From: Planotetraspora silvatica
GTDB taxonomy: Bacteria; Actinomycetota; Actinomycetes; Streptosporangiales; Streptosporangiaceae
Reading direction: 5' to 3'
NCBI RefSeq assembly: GCF_016863315.1
Contig: NZ_BOOQ01000002.1
Span: forward strand, 248,001-312,000
Length of the DNA stretch: 64,000 nt
Shown here: piece by piece, positions 6,740 to 15,777 of the stretch
Numbering within the stretch: the stretch's first letter is position 1
Layout of the letters: each line of letters starts with the position of its first letter
The notes under the pieces: generated by a model
Database searches by the model: none
Told to the model about the DNA's origin: nothing
What the model saw: only the letters and a program-made list of their open reading frames with translations
Position numbers and translations under genes: made by a program

Positions 6740-9309
6740 CCGTTCCCATCACGCCGCTGAGGCCAGAGGAATGCCGTCCCGCTCCGGACGCCGGGCTGGG
6801 AGCGCTCGAAACAGGAAGGGGGAACCTGCCGCTCGAGAGCCTCGACGTCGCGGCGCACATCACCGGACTCGTGGCCGGAGTCGAGGTGGTCCAGGGATTC
6901 CGCAACCCGTTCGACGTGTCGCTCGAGGCGACGTACGTCTTCCCGTTGCCGCCGAGAGCCGCCGTCACCGCGTTCCGGATGGAGGCCGACGACCGGGTGA
7001 TCGAGGGCGTGCTCAAGGAGCGCGGCCAGGCGCGCGCGGACTACGACCGCGCCATGGCGGAGGGCAGGCGGGCGGCCATCGCGGAGGAGGACCGTCCCGA
7101 CGTCTTCACCATCCGGGTGGGCAACATCGTGCCCGGAGAGCACGTCAAGGTACGGCTCAGCCTCAGTCAGCCGCTCCCCTACGAGGACGGCGCGGCCGAG
7201 TTCCGCTTCCCCCTGGTGGTGGCCCCCCGGTACATCCCCGGCGCCCCGTTGGGGGGACCGCCGGCGGGCGCCGGCGTGGTCCCGGACACCGATGCCGTGC
7301 CTGACGCGTCGCGGATCACCCCTCCCGTGCTGCTCCCCGGGTTCCCCGATCCCGTACGGCTCTCGCTGACGGCGACCATCGACGGGGCGGGTCTCGACCT
7401 GCGGGAGATCCGCTCCAGCCTGCACGAGGTCTCCCAGGAGGGTGACACGATCAGCCTCCGGCCCGGTGAGCGTCTCGATCGGGACTTCATCCTCCGGCTG
7501 CCGTTCGAGGCCTCGGCATCACTGGCTCTGGCGCCGGACGAGAACCCTGCCGGATCCGGCGGTGAAGGGACGTTCACGCTCAGCGTGATTCCGCCTTCAG
7601 ACACCGTGGCCGCATCGGCCGCACGCGACGTGGTGCTCCTTCTCGACCGGTCGGGCAGCATGACCGGGTGGAAGATGGTCGCCGCCCGGCGGGCCGCCGC
7701 CCGGATCGTCGACACGCTCACCACGCGCGACCGGTTCGCCGTCCTGTCCTTCGACTCGGTGATCGAGCACGCCTTCCCCGACGGGCTCGTCGGGGCCACC
7801 GACCGCAACCGCTATCGGGCGGTGGAGCATCTCGCGAGGCTGGACGCACGGGGCGGCACCGAGATCCTCGCCCCCATGGAGGAGGCGCTTCGCCTGCTCT
7901 CCGAGTCCGCCGAGGGCGGTCCCACCACGGCGTCCGGCGACCGCGCCTCGGCCGGGCGCGACGGGGAGCCGGCCGGACCCGGCGAGGCCGCGGCCGACGG
8001 TGCCCGAGACCGCGTGCTCGTGCTCGTCACCGACGGGCAGGTGGGCAACGAGGACCAGATTCTGGAACGGACCGCGGCACGGATCAGCGGCATCCGGGTC
8101 CACACGGTCGGCATCGACCAGGCGGTGAACGCCGGATTCCTCGGCAGGCTGGCCCTGCTCGGATCGGGCCGGTGCGAGCTGGTCGAGTCTGAGGATCGCC
8201 TCGATGAGGCGATGGAGCACATCCACCGCAGGATCGGGTCTCCGCTCGTGACCGACATCGCGGTGAAGCCGGAAGGACTCGACATCATCGCGGAGACCGT
8301 CACCCACGTGGGCAGCCTCTACCCGGGCGTGCCGCTCTCCGTCTCGGGGCGCTATCGGGGGGCGCCGTCCGGAGCCGTGGCCGTGCGCGGGCTCACCTCG
8401 GACGGCAAGCCGTGGGAGACAGGCGTCACCGGCCAGGTCGTGCAGGACACCGCCGCGCGTTCGCTGTGGGCGCGGGCGTATTTGAGGCGCCTGGAGGACC
8501 GGTATCTGTCCGGCGACCGTTCACTCGAGCAACGGATCATCGACACATCGCTCACCTTCGGCGTGCTCTGCAGGTTCACCGCCTTCGTCGCCGTGGACAC
8601 GCGGGTCGTCGCCGAGGGCGGGCCGGAACACCGCGTGATCCAGCCTGTCGAGATGCCCAGCGGCTGGGACGCGCCTGTCGCCGCAGCACCGCTGATGGCT
8701 TCCGGCGCTCCGATGGCGAAGATGGCCGCCTTCAGCACGACCGAGTCCATCGCCTGGACGGCTGACGAGGCACGTCGCCTGCCCGAGAGCCGAGCATTCC
8801 CACCGCCTTCCGGTGCGTACACCGACCCTGCGGTAGCCGGTGCCCCGCGCGAGGCCGTCCCGCCGGTCGTTCCCCGAAGCCCCGGCGGACGCGGCTTCTC
8901 GGTGAGTGCGCGCATGCCGCAGCCGCGCGGGAGAGCCCCGGAGACCGACCTCGACGGTGTACGCCCCCTGTTGTCAGAGGAGCTTGTCCGGCTCCGTTCG
9001 GCGGAGTCCCTGCCGGAGCGGGACAGACGGCGCTACCTCGCGGATCTGGCCAGCCGTCTCAAGGTGATCGACCAGATGGTCGGCGGTCAGCCGGACCTGG
9101 CCGCCCTGGCCGCAGAGCTCGAAACCGCCGAAAGGGCGTCGGCGAACCTGGACGCGCTCTGGCACCGAGCTGTCGACGTCCTGACCGCGATCACGACGGG
9201 CTCCGGCTCAGCTGGGCCTGAATCAACGCCCCCTGGCTCGCATGGGTCCGCAGCCCAGGGGCCTGAGCAGCAGGGGACGCGCCGCAGAGACTTCTGGAAG
9301 CGCGGCTGA
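6736..9309 (+). CDS. VIT and von Willebrand A domain protein
   Basis: This 857-residue protein has a VIT domain (about residues 25-165, with GVEVVQGFRNPFDVSLEATY) and a VWA domain (about 290-460). The VWA metal-ion-dependent adhesion motif is intact (LLLDRSGSMTGWKM), and the later Thr/Asp positions appear in DARGGTE and LVLVTDGQVGNED. No signal peptide or membrane segment is visible, so it is probably cytoplasmic. VIT-VWA proteins resemble inter-alpha-trypsin inhibitor heavy chains and are thought to mediate protein-protein contacts; the bacterial role is unknown. Coupled translation with the MerR gene suggests that the regulator and this protein form one unit. Confidence 0.88.
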   Translation: MTVPITPLRPEECRPAPDAGLGALETGRGNLPLESLDVAAHITGLVAGVEVVQGFRNPFDVSLEATYVFPLPPRAAVTAFRMEADDRVIEGVLKERGQARADYDRAMAEGRRAAIAEEDRPDVFTIRVGNIVPGEHVKVRLSLSQPLPYEDGAAEFRFPLVVAPRYIPGAPLGGPPAGAGVVPDTDAVPDASRITPPVLLPGFPDPVRLSLTATIDGAGLDLREIRSSLHEVSQEGDTISLRPGERLDRDFILRLPFEASASLALAPDENPAGSGGEGTFTLSVIPPSDTVAASAARDVVLLLDRSGSMTGWKMVAARRAAARIVDTLTTRDRFAVLSFDSVIEHAFPDGLVGATDRNRYRAVEHLARLDARGGTEILAPMEEALRLLSESAEGGPTTASGDRASAGRDGEPAGPGEAAADGARDRVLVLVTDGQVGNEDQILERTAARISGIRVHTVGIDQAVNAGFLGRLALLGSGRCELVESEDRLDEAMEHIHRRIGSPLVTDIAVKPEGLDIIAETVTHVGSLYPGVPLSVSGRYRGAPSGAVAVRGLTSDGKPWETGVTGQVVQDTAARSLWARAYLRRLEDRYLSGDRSLEQRIIDTSLTFGVLCRFTAFVAVDTRVVAEGGPEHRVIQPVEMPSGWDAPVAAAPLMASGAPMAKMAAFSTTESIAWTADEARRLPESRAFPPPSGAYTDPAVAGAPREAVPPVVPRSPGGRGFSVSARMPQPRGRAPETDLDGVRPLLSEELVRLRSAESLPERDRRRYLADLASRLKVIDQMVGGQPDLAALAAELETAERASANLDALWHRAVDVLTAITTGSGSAGPESTPPGSHGSAAQGPEQQGTRRRDFWKRG

Positions 9310-9432
9310 CGCCCAGGCCGGACTCCGCGGCTGACGCCCGGCTGGACAGCGGCTGATGGCCGGCTGAACTCCATGGCTGGACTCCGCGGCTGATGCCCGG
9401 CTGGACTCCATGACTGGGCTCCGCGGCTGATC
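9301..9432 (+). repeat. Degenerate tandem repeats at the 3' end of the VIT/VWA gene
   Basis: Units starting CGCGGCTGA(C/T)GCCCGGC begin near 9301, 9326, 9348, 9384 and 9422, each about 22-38 bp, several ending in GGACTC(CATG). The first unit contains the gene's own stop codon, so the array looks like repeated duplication of the gene's tail. Confidence 0.7.
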
Positions 9433-9844
9433 TGCGAGTGATCGAAGCGGTCGAGCCCGGGCACGTCACCGGGCCCTCCACCGGTCGCTTAACCAGGCGA
9501 TTCATCGGGGCGCTGCTCCGAACCGGGCACCGGGCGGGCCGACGCCCGGTGCCCGGCGCCCGCCGGTCAGCCCGGATCCGCCAGACAGATCACTGGGGAT
9601 CCGACAAGCCCGATCGACGTCGGATCAGGCAGGCCGATCGCGGGGATCCGGAGGGCGGATCAGCTCGGTTCTGGTAGGCGGATGACATCGGATGGTGGGG
9701 TGGAAACGGGTCGCCGAGGCTCCCGCACACCTCCTGTGTCGGGTCGATCATCACGTCCGCCTGCGGGGACGCGTGAACGACGGCGTAGTACGCGGTTAAT
9801 GAGCCCTTTAAGCCCCATGCACGGAGAACGCATAGGGTTGTTGA
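9433..9844. other. Intergenic stretch before mmuM
   Basis: No gene is supported. GATCCG-rich short repeats occur at 9568-9665. TAGGGT at 9833-9838 is a -10 element 7 bases before the GTG at 9845, consistent with a leaderless mmuM transcript. Confidence 0.5.
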
Positions 9845-10699
9845 GTGAGTTCCCTGGTTCTCGACGGCGGTCTTGCCACCCACCTGGAGGCACTCGGCTG
9901 CGATCTGAGCGACGAGTTGTGGTCGGCGAAGTTGCTGATGGAGGATCCCGACGTGATCCGCCGGGCACATCTCGACTACTTCACGGCCGGCGCCGACGTG
10001 GCGACGACCGCCAGTTATCAGGCCAGCATCCCGGGGTTCGTCCGGCATGGCCTGACGCCCGGCCAGGCCCGTGACCTCATCAGACTGTCGGTGACGCTGG
10101 CCGTGCAGGCCCGGGACGCCGCGGGACACGGCATGGTCGCCGCCAGCGTCGGACCGTACGGCGCGTACCTGGCCAACGGCGCCGAGTACACCGGAGACTA
10201 CGACCTGGACGAGGGCGGCCTCCTCGACTGGCACAGGGATCGGTTCGAGATCCTCGCCACGTCAGGCGCCGACGTGCTGGCCTGCGAGACCATTCCCTCG
10301 TTCCACGAGGCCCGGGCCCTGGCGGTGCTGCTGCGTGAGACGCCGTCCGTGCAGGCGTGGGTGAGCTTCTCCTGCCGCGACGGCGAACACATCAGTGACG
10401 GGACGGCCTTCAAGGACTCCGCAGCGTTGTTCGAGGACCTGTCCAATGTGACCGCCGTCGGCGTGAACTGCACCGCGCCACGGTTCATCCCCAGCCTCAT
10501 CAGCCAGGGGGCGACGGTCGTCTACCCCAACTCCGGCGAGACGTGGGACGCCGCGGCGCAGCGCTGGACGGGTCTCACCGACCCCATCGAGTACGGCGAG
10601 GCGGCGGCCGAATGGCACGCGCTGGGTGCCACGCACATCGGCGGTTGCTGCCGGACCACCCCGGCGCACATCCGCGAGATCAGGTCACACCTCGCCTGA
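9845..10699 (+). CDS. mmuM: Homocysteine S-methyltransferase
   Basis: MmuM transfers a methyl group from S-methylmethionine (or S-adenosylmethionine) to homocysteine, giving methionine. The 284-residue protein has the three zinc-binding cysteines of the family: VGVNCTAPR and the C-terminal GGCCRTTPAHI. The N terminus VLDGGLATHLE and the segment KLLMEDPDVIRRAHLDYF are typical. GTG 9845 is chosen because it directly follows a TAGGGT -10 element, implying leaderless translation. The gene is monocistronic and convergent with an MFS exporter. Confidence 0.92.
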   Translation: MSSLVLDGGLATHLEALGCDLSDELWSAKLLMEDPDVIRRAHLDYFTAGADVATTASYQASIPGFVRHGLTPGQARDLIRLSVTLAVQARDAAGHGMVAASVGPYGAYLANGAEYTGDYDLDEGGLLDWHRDRFEILATSGADVLACETIPSFHEARALAVLLRETPSVQAWVSFSCRDGEHISDGTAFKDSAALFEDLSNVTAVGVNCTAPRFIPSLISQGATVVYPNSGETWDAAAQRWTGLTDPIEYGEAAAEWHALGATHIGGCCRTTPAHIREIRSHLA

Positions 10700-10719
10700 A
10701 AGCCCCGTGGCCGGAAAGC

Positions 10720-10785
10720 GGACCGGCCCGAACCCGCGAACCGGCCCGACTACGGACTGGCCCGAACCGCGAACCGGCCCGAAAG
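10720..10785. repeat. Four short tandem repeats at a convergent junction
   Basis: Units of about 16-18 bp with the consensus GAACCGGCCCGAACCGC follow one another between the mmuM and MFS stop codons. The third unit differs (GACTGGCCCG). Slippage or recombination repeats are likely; no stable hairpin is evident. Confidence 0.6.
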
Positions 10786-10792
10786 GAGTCCG

Positions 10793-12331
10793 TCAGCCGC
10801 CCATGGCGACGGGCTCGTCCCCCCGGCTCGCCAGCGGGATCTCCTTGAGGAAGAACCCCACCACCAGGGCGAAGGCCACGAACGGAATGCTGACCAGGAA
10901 CACATCGTCGATCGCGCTCGTGAACGCCACCAGCACGTGCTCCTTGACGGGTGGCGGCAGTTGCTGGATGGCCTGGACGTTGTTGTAGTCCACCCCGCCC
11001 GCGGGAGCCCGCCCGCCGAACTCCACGGCGAGGTAGTGCGTGAGCCGGGTCGTGAGGACCGAGCCCATGATCGCGGTGCCGATGGCCGCGCCCATCATCC
11101 GGAAGAACGTGGTCGAACTGGTCGCGGTACCCATGTCCGCGCGGTCGACCGCGTTCTGGACCGCGGTGACGATCGTCTGCATGGTGAAGCCGAGGCCCGC
11201 GCCGAACAGATAGGCGTAGATCGCGACCTGCCAGTACGGCGTGCCCACGCGGATGGTGGACAACAACGCCAGCGCCACGATGAGCACGATCGCCCCGATG
11301 ATCGGGTAGATCTTGTACCGGCCCGTCCTGGACATCAGCTGCCCCGAGGTCATCGCCGTGGAGAAGATGCCGAAGACGGCCGGCAGCAACGCCAGCCCCG
11401 ACATGGTGGGCGACATGCCCTGGACGGCCTGCAGGTAGACCGGCAGGAAGATCAGCCCGCCGAACATGGCGAGACCGGCGAGGAAGGTGTAGGCGTTGCC
11501 CACGCTGTAGATCCCGTTGCGGAACAGCCGCATGGGGATGATCGGCTCGGCTGCCCGCAACTCGACGAGCACGAACAGCGCCGCGAGCGCGACGAACCCC
11601 GCGATGAGCGCGAGCGACCCCGGCGCCAACCAGCCGAACTCGCTGCCCGCCCAGTCGAGGTAGAGCAGCAGGCAGGAGACGCCTGCGACGATGATCGAGG
11701 CACCCAAGTAGTCGATCTTGTGGGGGCGGCGCACCACGGGGATCTTCAGCGCGACCGAGGTCACGATCAGCGAGATCACGCCGACCGGCAGGTTGATCCA
11801 GAAGATCCACCGCCAGCCGGGACCGTCGGTGAAGAAGCCGCCGAGCAGAGGCCCCGCGACGCTCGACGTCCCGAACACCGCGCCGAAGTATCCCTGGTAG
11901 CGGCCGCGCTCCCGGGGCGGGATGACGTCACCGATGATGCTGAACGCCAGCGCCATCAGCCCGCCGCCGCCCAGCCCCTGGATCGCGCGGAACGTGATGA
12001 GCTGACCGATGTTCTGGCTCAGCCCGGCCAGCGCCGAGCCGACGAGGAAGATGCCGATGGCCGCCTGGAAGATGACGCGCCTGCCGTACAGGTCGGAGAT
12101 CTTGCCCCAGAGCGGAGTCGCGGCGGTCGAGGTCAGCAGGTAGGCCGTGACCACCCAGGAGAGCTTGTCCAGCCCTCCGAGCTCGGAGACGATGCGCGGC
12201 AGGGCCGTGCCGACGATGCTCTGGTCGAGCGCGGCGAGCAACATTCCGGCCGCCACACCGGTGAGCACGATCATGATCTGCCGGTGCGGAAGGTATCCGG
12301 AGACGGTTTCCTGTTCCTCGCGAACGCTCAT
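10793..12331 (-). CDS. MFS drug:proton antiporter, DHA2 (EmrB/QacA) type
   Basis: The 512-residue protein has about 14 predicted membrane helices. Family motifs are LDQSIVGTALPRI at the end of helix 1, WVVTAYLLTSTAATPLWGKISDLYGRR (motif A region) and RAIQGLGGGGLMAL. Transporters of this type export drugs or antibiotic-like compounds using the proton gradient; the substrate is unknown. It lies downstream of the acyltransferase gene on the same strand but has its own promoter region with a perfect 14-bp palindrome over the -10/start site. That suggests repression by a TetR- or MarR-type protein encoded elsewhere. Confidence 0.88.
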   Translation of the reverse strand: MSVREEQETVSGYLPHRQIMIVLTGVAAGMLLAALDQSIVGTALPRIVSELGGLDKLSWVVTAYLLTSTAATPLWGKISDLYGRRVIFQAAIGIFLVGSALAGLSQNIGQLITFRAIQGLGGGGLMALAFSIIGDVIPPRERGRYQGYFGAVFGTSSVAGPLLGGFFTDGPGWRWIFWINLPVGVISLIVTSVALKIPVVRRPHKIDYLGASIIVAGVSCLLLYLDWAGSEFGWLAPGSLALIAGFVALAALFVLVELRAAEPIIPMRLFRNGIYSVGNAYTFLAGLAMFGGLIFLPVYLQAVQGMSPTMSGLALLPAVFGIFSTAMTSGQLMSRTGRYKIYPIIGAIVLIVALALLSTIRVGTPYWQVAIYAYLFGAGLGFTMQTIVTAVQNAVDRADMGTATSSTTFFRMMGAAIGTAIMGSVLTTRLTHYLAVEFGGRAPAGGVDYNNVQAIQQLPPPVKEHVLVAFTSAIDDVFLVSIPFVAFALVVGFFLKEIPLASRGDEPVAMGG

Positions 12332-12358
12332 GCGGCTTTCCGTTCTGGGGTACGAGGG

Positions 12359-12372
12359 GTGACCTAGGTCAC
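12359..12372 (-). promoter_or_regulatory. Palindromic operator of the MFS exporter
   Basis: GTGACCTAGGTCAC is a perfect 14-bp palindrome 27 bases before the exporter's start. On the minus strand TAGCGT (12376-12371) is a -10 candidate, which places the dyad on the transcription start site. Repressor control of a drug exporter is the usual arrangement. Confidence 0.6.
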
Positions 12373-12400
12373 GCTACTCCCTCACCCTGACGGTTTTCCG

Positions 12401-13099
12401 CTAGGAATTCTCCCGTGCGGCCCGCAACATCTCGACCTTGGCACTCGTCGCGTACTTGTCGACGTACTCCTGCGCGCCCAGTTCCATGAGGGCGTACATG
12501 ATCTCGTCGGTGACCGCCCGGAGGACGAGGCGGTCGTTCTCCATGCCGTAATAGCGGGAGAAGTCCAGCGGCTTGCCGTACCGCACGCCGGGGCGGATGC
12601 CGAGCTTGGGCAGAGGATGGCCCGGCGGCATCATCTCGAACGTGTTGACCATCGCCCAGGGGATCACGGGGGCGCGGGACTCCAGCGCGAGACGCGCCAC
12701 CCCGGTCTTGCCCTTGTACAGCCGGCCGTCCGGTGAGCGGGTGCCCTCGGGGTAGATGCCGAGCACCTGCTCGTCCTTCAGGATGCGAAGACCCGTGCGC
12801 AGGGCGGCCTCACTGGCCTTGCCGCCCGACCGGTCGATCGGAACGGTGCCGACGCCGGAGAAGAACAACCTGCTGAACATGCCCTTGAGGCCGCGGCCGG
12901 TGAAGTACTCGGCCTTCCCGAGCGAGATGACCTTACGCGGCAGCGGCAGCGCGCCGAAGAAGTGGTCGGCGAACGACAGATGGTTGCCCGCGAGGATGAC
13001 CGGCCCCTCCTTGGGCACATTGTCCACACCTTCCGCCCACGGGCGGAACATGAAGTGGAGGATCGGCCAGAGGATGGCCTTCAATACCCAGTAGAACAC
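12401..13099 (-). CDS. 1-acyl-sn-glycerol-3-phosphate acyltransferase (PlsC family)
   Basis: This 232-residue enzyme would acylate lysophosphatidate at position 2 in phospholipid synthesis at the membrane. The HX4D catalytic motif is present in GNHLSFADHFFG and the phosphate-binding motif in YPEGTRSPDG. A hydrophobic N terminus (YWVLKAILWPILHFMF) provides membrane attachment. Actinomycetes carry several paralogues, so acceptor specificity is uncertain. The gene is divergent from an alpha/beta hydrolase gene. Confidence 0.9.
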   Translation of the reverse strand: MFYWVLKAILWPILHFMFRPWAEGVDNVPKEGPVILAGNHLSFADHFFGALPLPRKVISLGKAEYFTGRGLKGMFSRLFFSGVGTVPIDRSGGKASEAALRTGLRILKDEQVLGIYPEGTRSPDGRLYKGKTGVARLALESRAPVIPWAMVNTFEMMPPGHPLPKLGIRPGVRYGKPLDFSRYYGMENDRLVLRAVTDEIMYALMELGAQEYVDKYATSAKVEMLRAARENS

Positions 13100-13225
13100 T
13101 CAGGCACCTCCTCGGTCGGACGTGAAGTCATCTTCGCACGGCTCACCCTCTCGCACTAACGACGACTTACATGCGACTATCGGGCGAAACAGCCGGGTTT
13201 TCGGCCCTGCTACGCGGAGGTATCC

Positions 13226-13990
13226 ATGCCAGTGCTCCCGGGCGCGGAGCCGTACCACCACGACGGCGGGACGGTCGGCGTCCTGCTGTGTCACGGGTTC
13301 ACCGGGTCCCCTCAGTCGCTGCGCCCGTGGGGCGAGCATCTCGCGCGCGCCGGTCTCACCGTTTCACTCCCCCGGCTGCCCGGTCACGGCACCACGTGGC
13401 AGGAGATGAGCAGAACCCGGTGGGAGGACTGGTACGCCTCACTGGACAAGGCCCTCGCGGACCTGCGCGGACGCTGCTCCGAGACCTTCGTCATGGGGTT
13501 GTCGCTCGGCGGCTGCATGGCGCTGCGCCTGGCCGAGATCCACGGCGCCGCCGTCCAGGGAGTCGTGGCGGTGAACCCGTCCATCGTGAACGACACACCC
13601 ATCCTGCGGCTCGCTCCGGTGCTGAAGTGGATGTTGCCGTCGGTGCCCGGCGTCGCGGGTGACATCAAGATGGACGGCGTGACCGAACTCGGCTACGCCA
13701 GAACCCCCGTCAGGGCGGCCGCCACGCTTCCGCGGCTGTGGAAGCTCGTCCAGACCGACCTCGACAAGATCACCCAGCCGGTGCTGGTCTTCCACAGCCG
13801 GGATGACCATGTTGTCAAACCCGCGAGTACGGCGTTCCTCAGAGCCAGGATGGGGGACAACCTTGAGATCAGAGAACTTCTCGACAGCTATCACGTCGCA
13901 ACCCTCGACAACGACGCAACCGCGATCTTCGAGGGTAGCCTCGACTTCATCCGCTCTCACGCCTCTGTACCCTTGACGAAGGACTTGTGA
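13226..13990 (+). CDS. Alpha/beta hydrolase (carboxylesterase-like)
   Basis: The 254-residue serine hydrolase has the oxyanion segment LLCHGFTGSPQSL, the nucleophile elbow GLSLGG (Ser), Asp in FHSRDDHVV and His in DSYHVATLDND. This layout matches monoacylglycerol-lipase/carboxylesterase Est30-type enzymes. ATG 13226 is preceded by GGAGG. No signal peptide is seen, so it acts in the cytoplasm. The next gene begins 12 bases after its stop, so the two are likely co-transcribed. The substrate is unknown, probably a short acyl ester. Confidence 0.88.
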   Translation: MPVLPGAEPYHHDGGTVGVLLCHGFTGSPQSLRPWGEHLARAGLTVSLPRLPGHGTTWQEMSRTRWEDWYASLDKALADLRGRCSETFVMGLSLGGCMALRLAEIHGAAVQGVVAVNPSIVNDTPILRLAPVLKWMLPSVPGVAGDIKMDGVTELGYARTPVRAAATLPRLWKLVQTDLDKITQPVLVFHSRDDHVVKPASTAFLRARMGDNLEIRELLDSYHVATLDNDATAIFEGSLDFIRSHASVPLTKDL

Positions 13991-14002
13991 CCCGGGATCG
14001 AA

Positions 14003-14467
14003 GTGACGCCGCAAAGTGACGAGGACGAGGTCTGGCGTCAGATCGTCGCCTCATTCAACGAAAAGGCCGAGGACGCCTCGGCCGATCAGCCATGGCCTGA
14101 CCGCGAGAACGTCGCCGTCGAGGCCGGCCCCGAGGACGACGACGCGCGCGAGCCCGGAGACGAGCCTCAGGACGAGGCCGACGAGGAGCCGGAAGGCTCC
14201 GTGGAGCGCGCCGACGACGAGGGTCACTACGTGCCTCCGCCTCCGCCGCCGCTCCCCCATGGCGACGCCCTCAGCAGGCTCTCCTGGGTGGCGCTGTTCG
14301 GCGGACCGGCCTACCTGTTACTCGCCGCCCTGCTGGACTGGCCCATGGAGGGCTGGATCGTCTTCACCGCCGTGGCCGCGTTCATCGGCGGGTTCGTGAC
14401 GCTGGTGGTCCGCATGGGCGACGGCCCGCCTCCCGACTCCGGCTGGGACGACGGCGCCGTCATCTGA
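14003..14467 (+). CDS. Conserved actinobacterial membrane protein, two C-terminal helices
   Basis: The 154-residue protein begins with a very acidic segment (residues 5-75, rich in Glu/Asp, e.g. VWRQIVASFNEKAEDAS) followed by a proline run (VPPPPPPLPHG). Two membrane helices follow (LSWVALFGGPAYLLLAALL and WIVFTAVAAFIGGFVTLVV) and a short acidic tail. I do not recognise a characterised family. Its position directly behind the hydrolase suggests a shared transcript. The GTG start overlaps the sequence right after the hydrolase stop. Confidence 0.75.
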   Translation: MTPQSDEDEVWRQIVASFNEKAEDASADQPWPDRENVAVEAGPEDDDAREPGDEPQDEADEEPEGSVERADDEGHYVPPPPPPLPHGDALSRLSWVALFGGPAYLLLAALLDWPMEGWIVFTAVAAFIGGFVTLVVRMGDGPPPDSGWDDGAVI

Positions 14468-14494
14468 GCGGACGCCGTCGACTGCGGGCGCGGG

Positions 14495-15673
14495 TCACCC
14501 GGCGGCGGACCCCTCCTGTCCATCCGGGGGCCCGAACCGCTCGATGAGATCGGTGTAGTGGTCGTCGGCGTCGAGCACGTGGCCGACCGCCATGGTGAGA
14601 CCCGCGACGTGGGCGACGGCCTGGAGCCGTACCGTCCGGTCGTCCGCCGCCGCACGGCCCCGTATCGTCGTCCACTTGGATCCGTCGTATCGGAGCAGGA
14701 AACCCTCGGCCCCATGGCCCGGGTCGTATCCCGACACCCAGTAGGTGCCGTCGCCGTCGCCGGTCACGCCGTACAACTCGGCCTGCTTCACCGGGGGGTC
14801 GTTCCGGGTCCAGTGCTTCCCATCCCATCGCAGGACCAATGGGGCGATCTTGCCGCTGCTCCGGAAGACGCCGCCGACGGCGATCGCGTGCTTGCGGTCG
14901 TCCACGTACACGTCCCGGAGGAAGCCGCCCTTGATGGAGGGCAGGTGCACGCTCTTCCACCCGGTGCCGGACAACCGCATGATCAGCGGTTGCCTCCCGT
15001 CGTCTCCCACGGCCCAGCCGTCGGACTTGCCGGTGACCGCCACGCCGTACAGGACGCCTTGCGGACCCAGTGCCGTGGTCCACGTGGCGCCCTTGGGCGA
15101 CCCGCTGGTCGCGGCCATGAAGGTCCGGTCGTCCCTGGTGCCCACCGCGACGACCCGGCCGGCCGAGGCCGTCACGCCGCCCAGCCAGTCGCCCGCGCGG
15201 AACTGCGGCACGCTGACGCGGTCGAACCCGTCGCGCGAACCCTTCGCCACGTACGGCAGGCCGTCGTGGCCTTCGCCGACCGCCCAGACCTCGTCGGTCG
15301 AGGACACCGCGACCGAGCGCAGGTGGCCCGCTCCCGTCGTGTCCCCCTTGATCCCCACTTCGGTCCACGAGGTGCCGTTCCAGTGCGTGATCACACCGCG
15401 GTTCATCCAGATGTCCCAGACGCTCTGCTGGCCGACGGCCCAGATGTTGCTGGGAGATGATCCGGCCACGTCGGACAACGATCCGTCGGGCTGCAACCTG
15501 GCCGATGAGGCGCCCTGGGCGACCTCCGGCTGAGCCGTCTTCCGGTCCGCCTTCTGGCGGCCCGGGTCTGCGAGCGCGTGGGCCACCGATGTGGCGCGCA
15601 GGAGATAGCCGGCCATGAGTCCGACGAACAGCACACACATCGGTACCGCACGCCGTACCGGGCGGCGGGTCAT
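14495..15673 (-). CDS. Secreted or membrane-anchored beta-propeller-like protein
   Basis: The N terminus has two basic clusters and a hydrophobic helix (VPMCVLFVGLMAGYLL), so it is exported or anchored. The remaining ~330 residues hold at least six repeats of the type W-A-V-G following short beta strands (NIWAVGQQS, EVWAVGEGH, GWAVGDDG, AIAVGGVF, YWVSGYDPG, TMAVGHVL), often with W(D/N)G-KW or HWNGTSW. This is characteristic of propeller repeats of unknown specificity. No catalytic residues are recognised. It is convergent with the preceding membrane-protein gene. Confidence 0.75.
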   Translation of the reverse strand: MTRRPVRRAVPMCVLFVGLMAGYLLRATSVAHALADPGRQKADRKTAQPEVAQGASSARLQPDGSLSDVAGSSPSNIWAVGQQSVWDIWMNRGVITHWNGTSWTEVGIKGDTTGAGHLRSVAVSSTDEVWAVGEGHDGLPYVAKGSRDGFDRVSVPQFRAGDWLGGVTASAGRVVAVGTRDDRTFMAATSGSPKGATWTTALGPQGVLYGVAVTGKSDGWAVGDDGRQPLIMRLSGTGWKSVHLPSIKGGFLRDVYVDDRKHAIAVGGVFRSSGKIAPLVLRWDGKHWTRNDPPVKQAELYGVTGDGDGTYWVSGYDPGHGAEGFLLRYDGSKWTTIRGRAAADDRTVRLQAVAHVAGLTMAVGHVLDADDHYTDLIERFGPPDGQEGSAAG

Positions 15674-15777
15674 GAATTGATCGTACGGGGGCCGGGGAGC
15701 GCGTCGGCCAAGAGGTCACGATTCCGCACCCGAAGCGATGCGGGGGCGCGACCTGCGCGGAGGGTCTCCGGATGCCT

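Noticed and set aside
10680-12367. Long antisense frames across the MFS and other core genes
   Set aside because: High-GC genes open long chance frames on the other strand; conserved motifs and start sites support only the reported strand.
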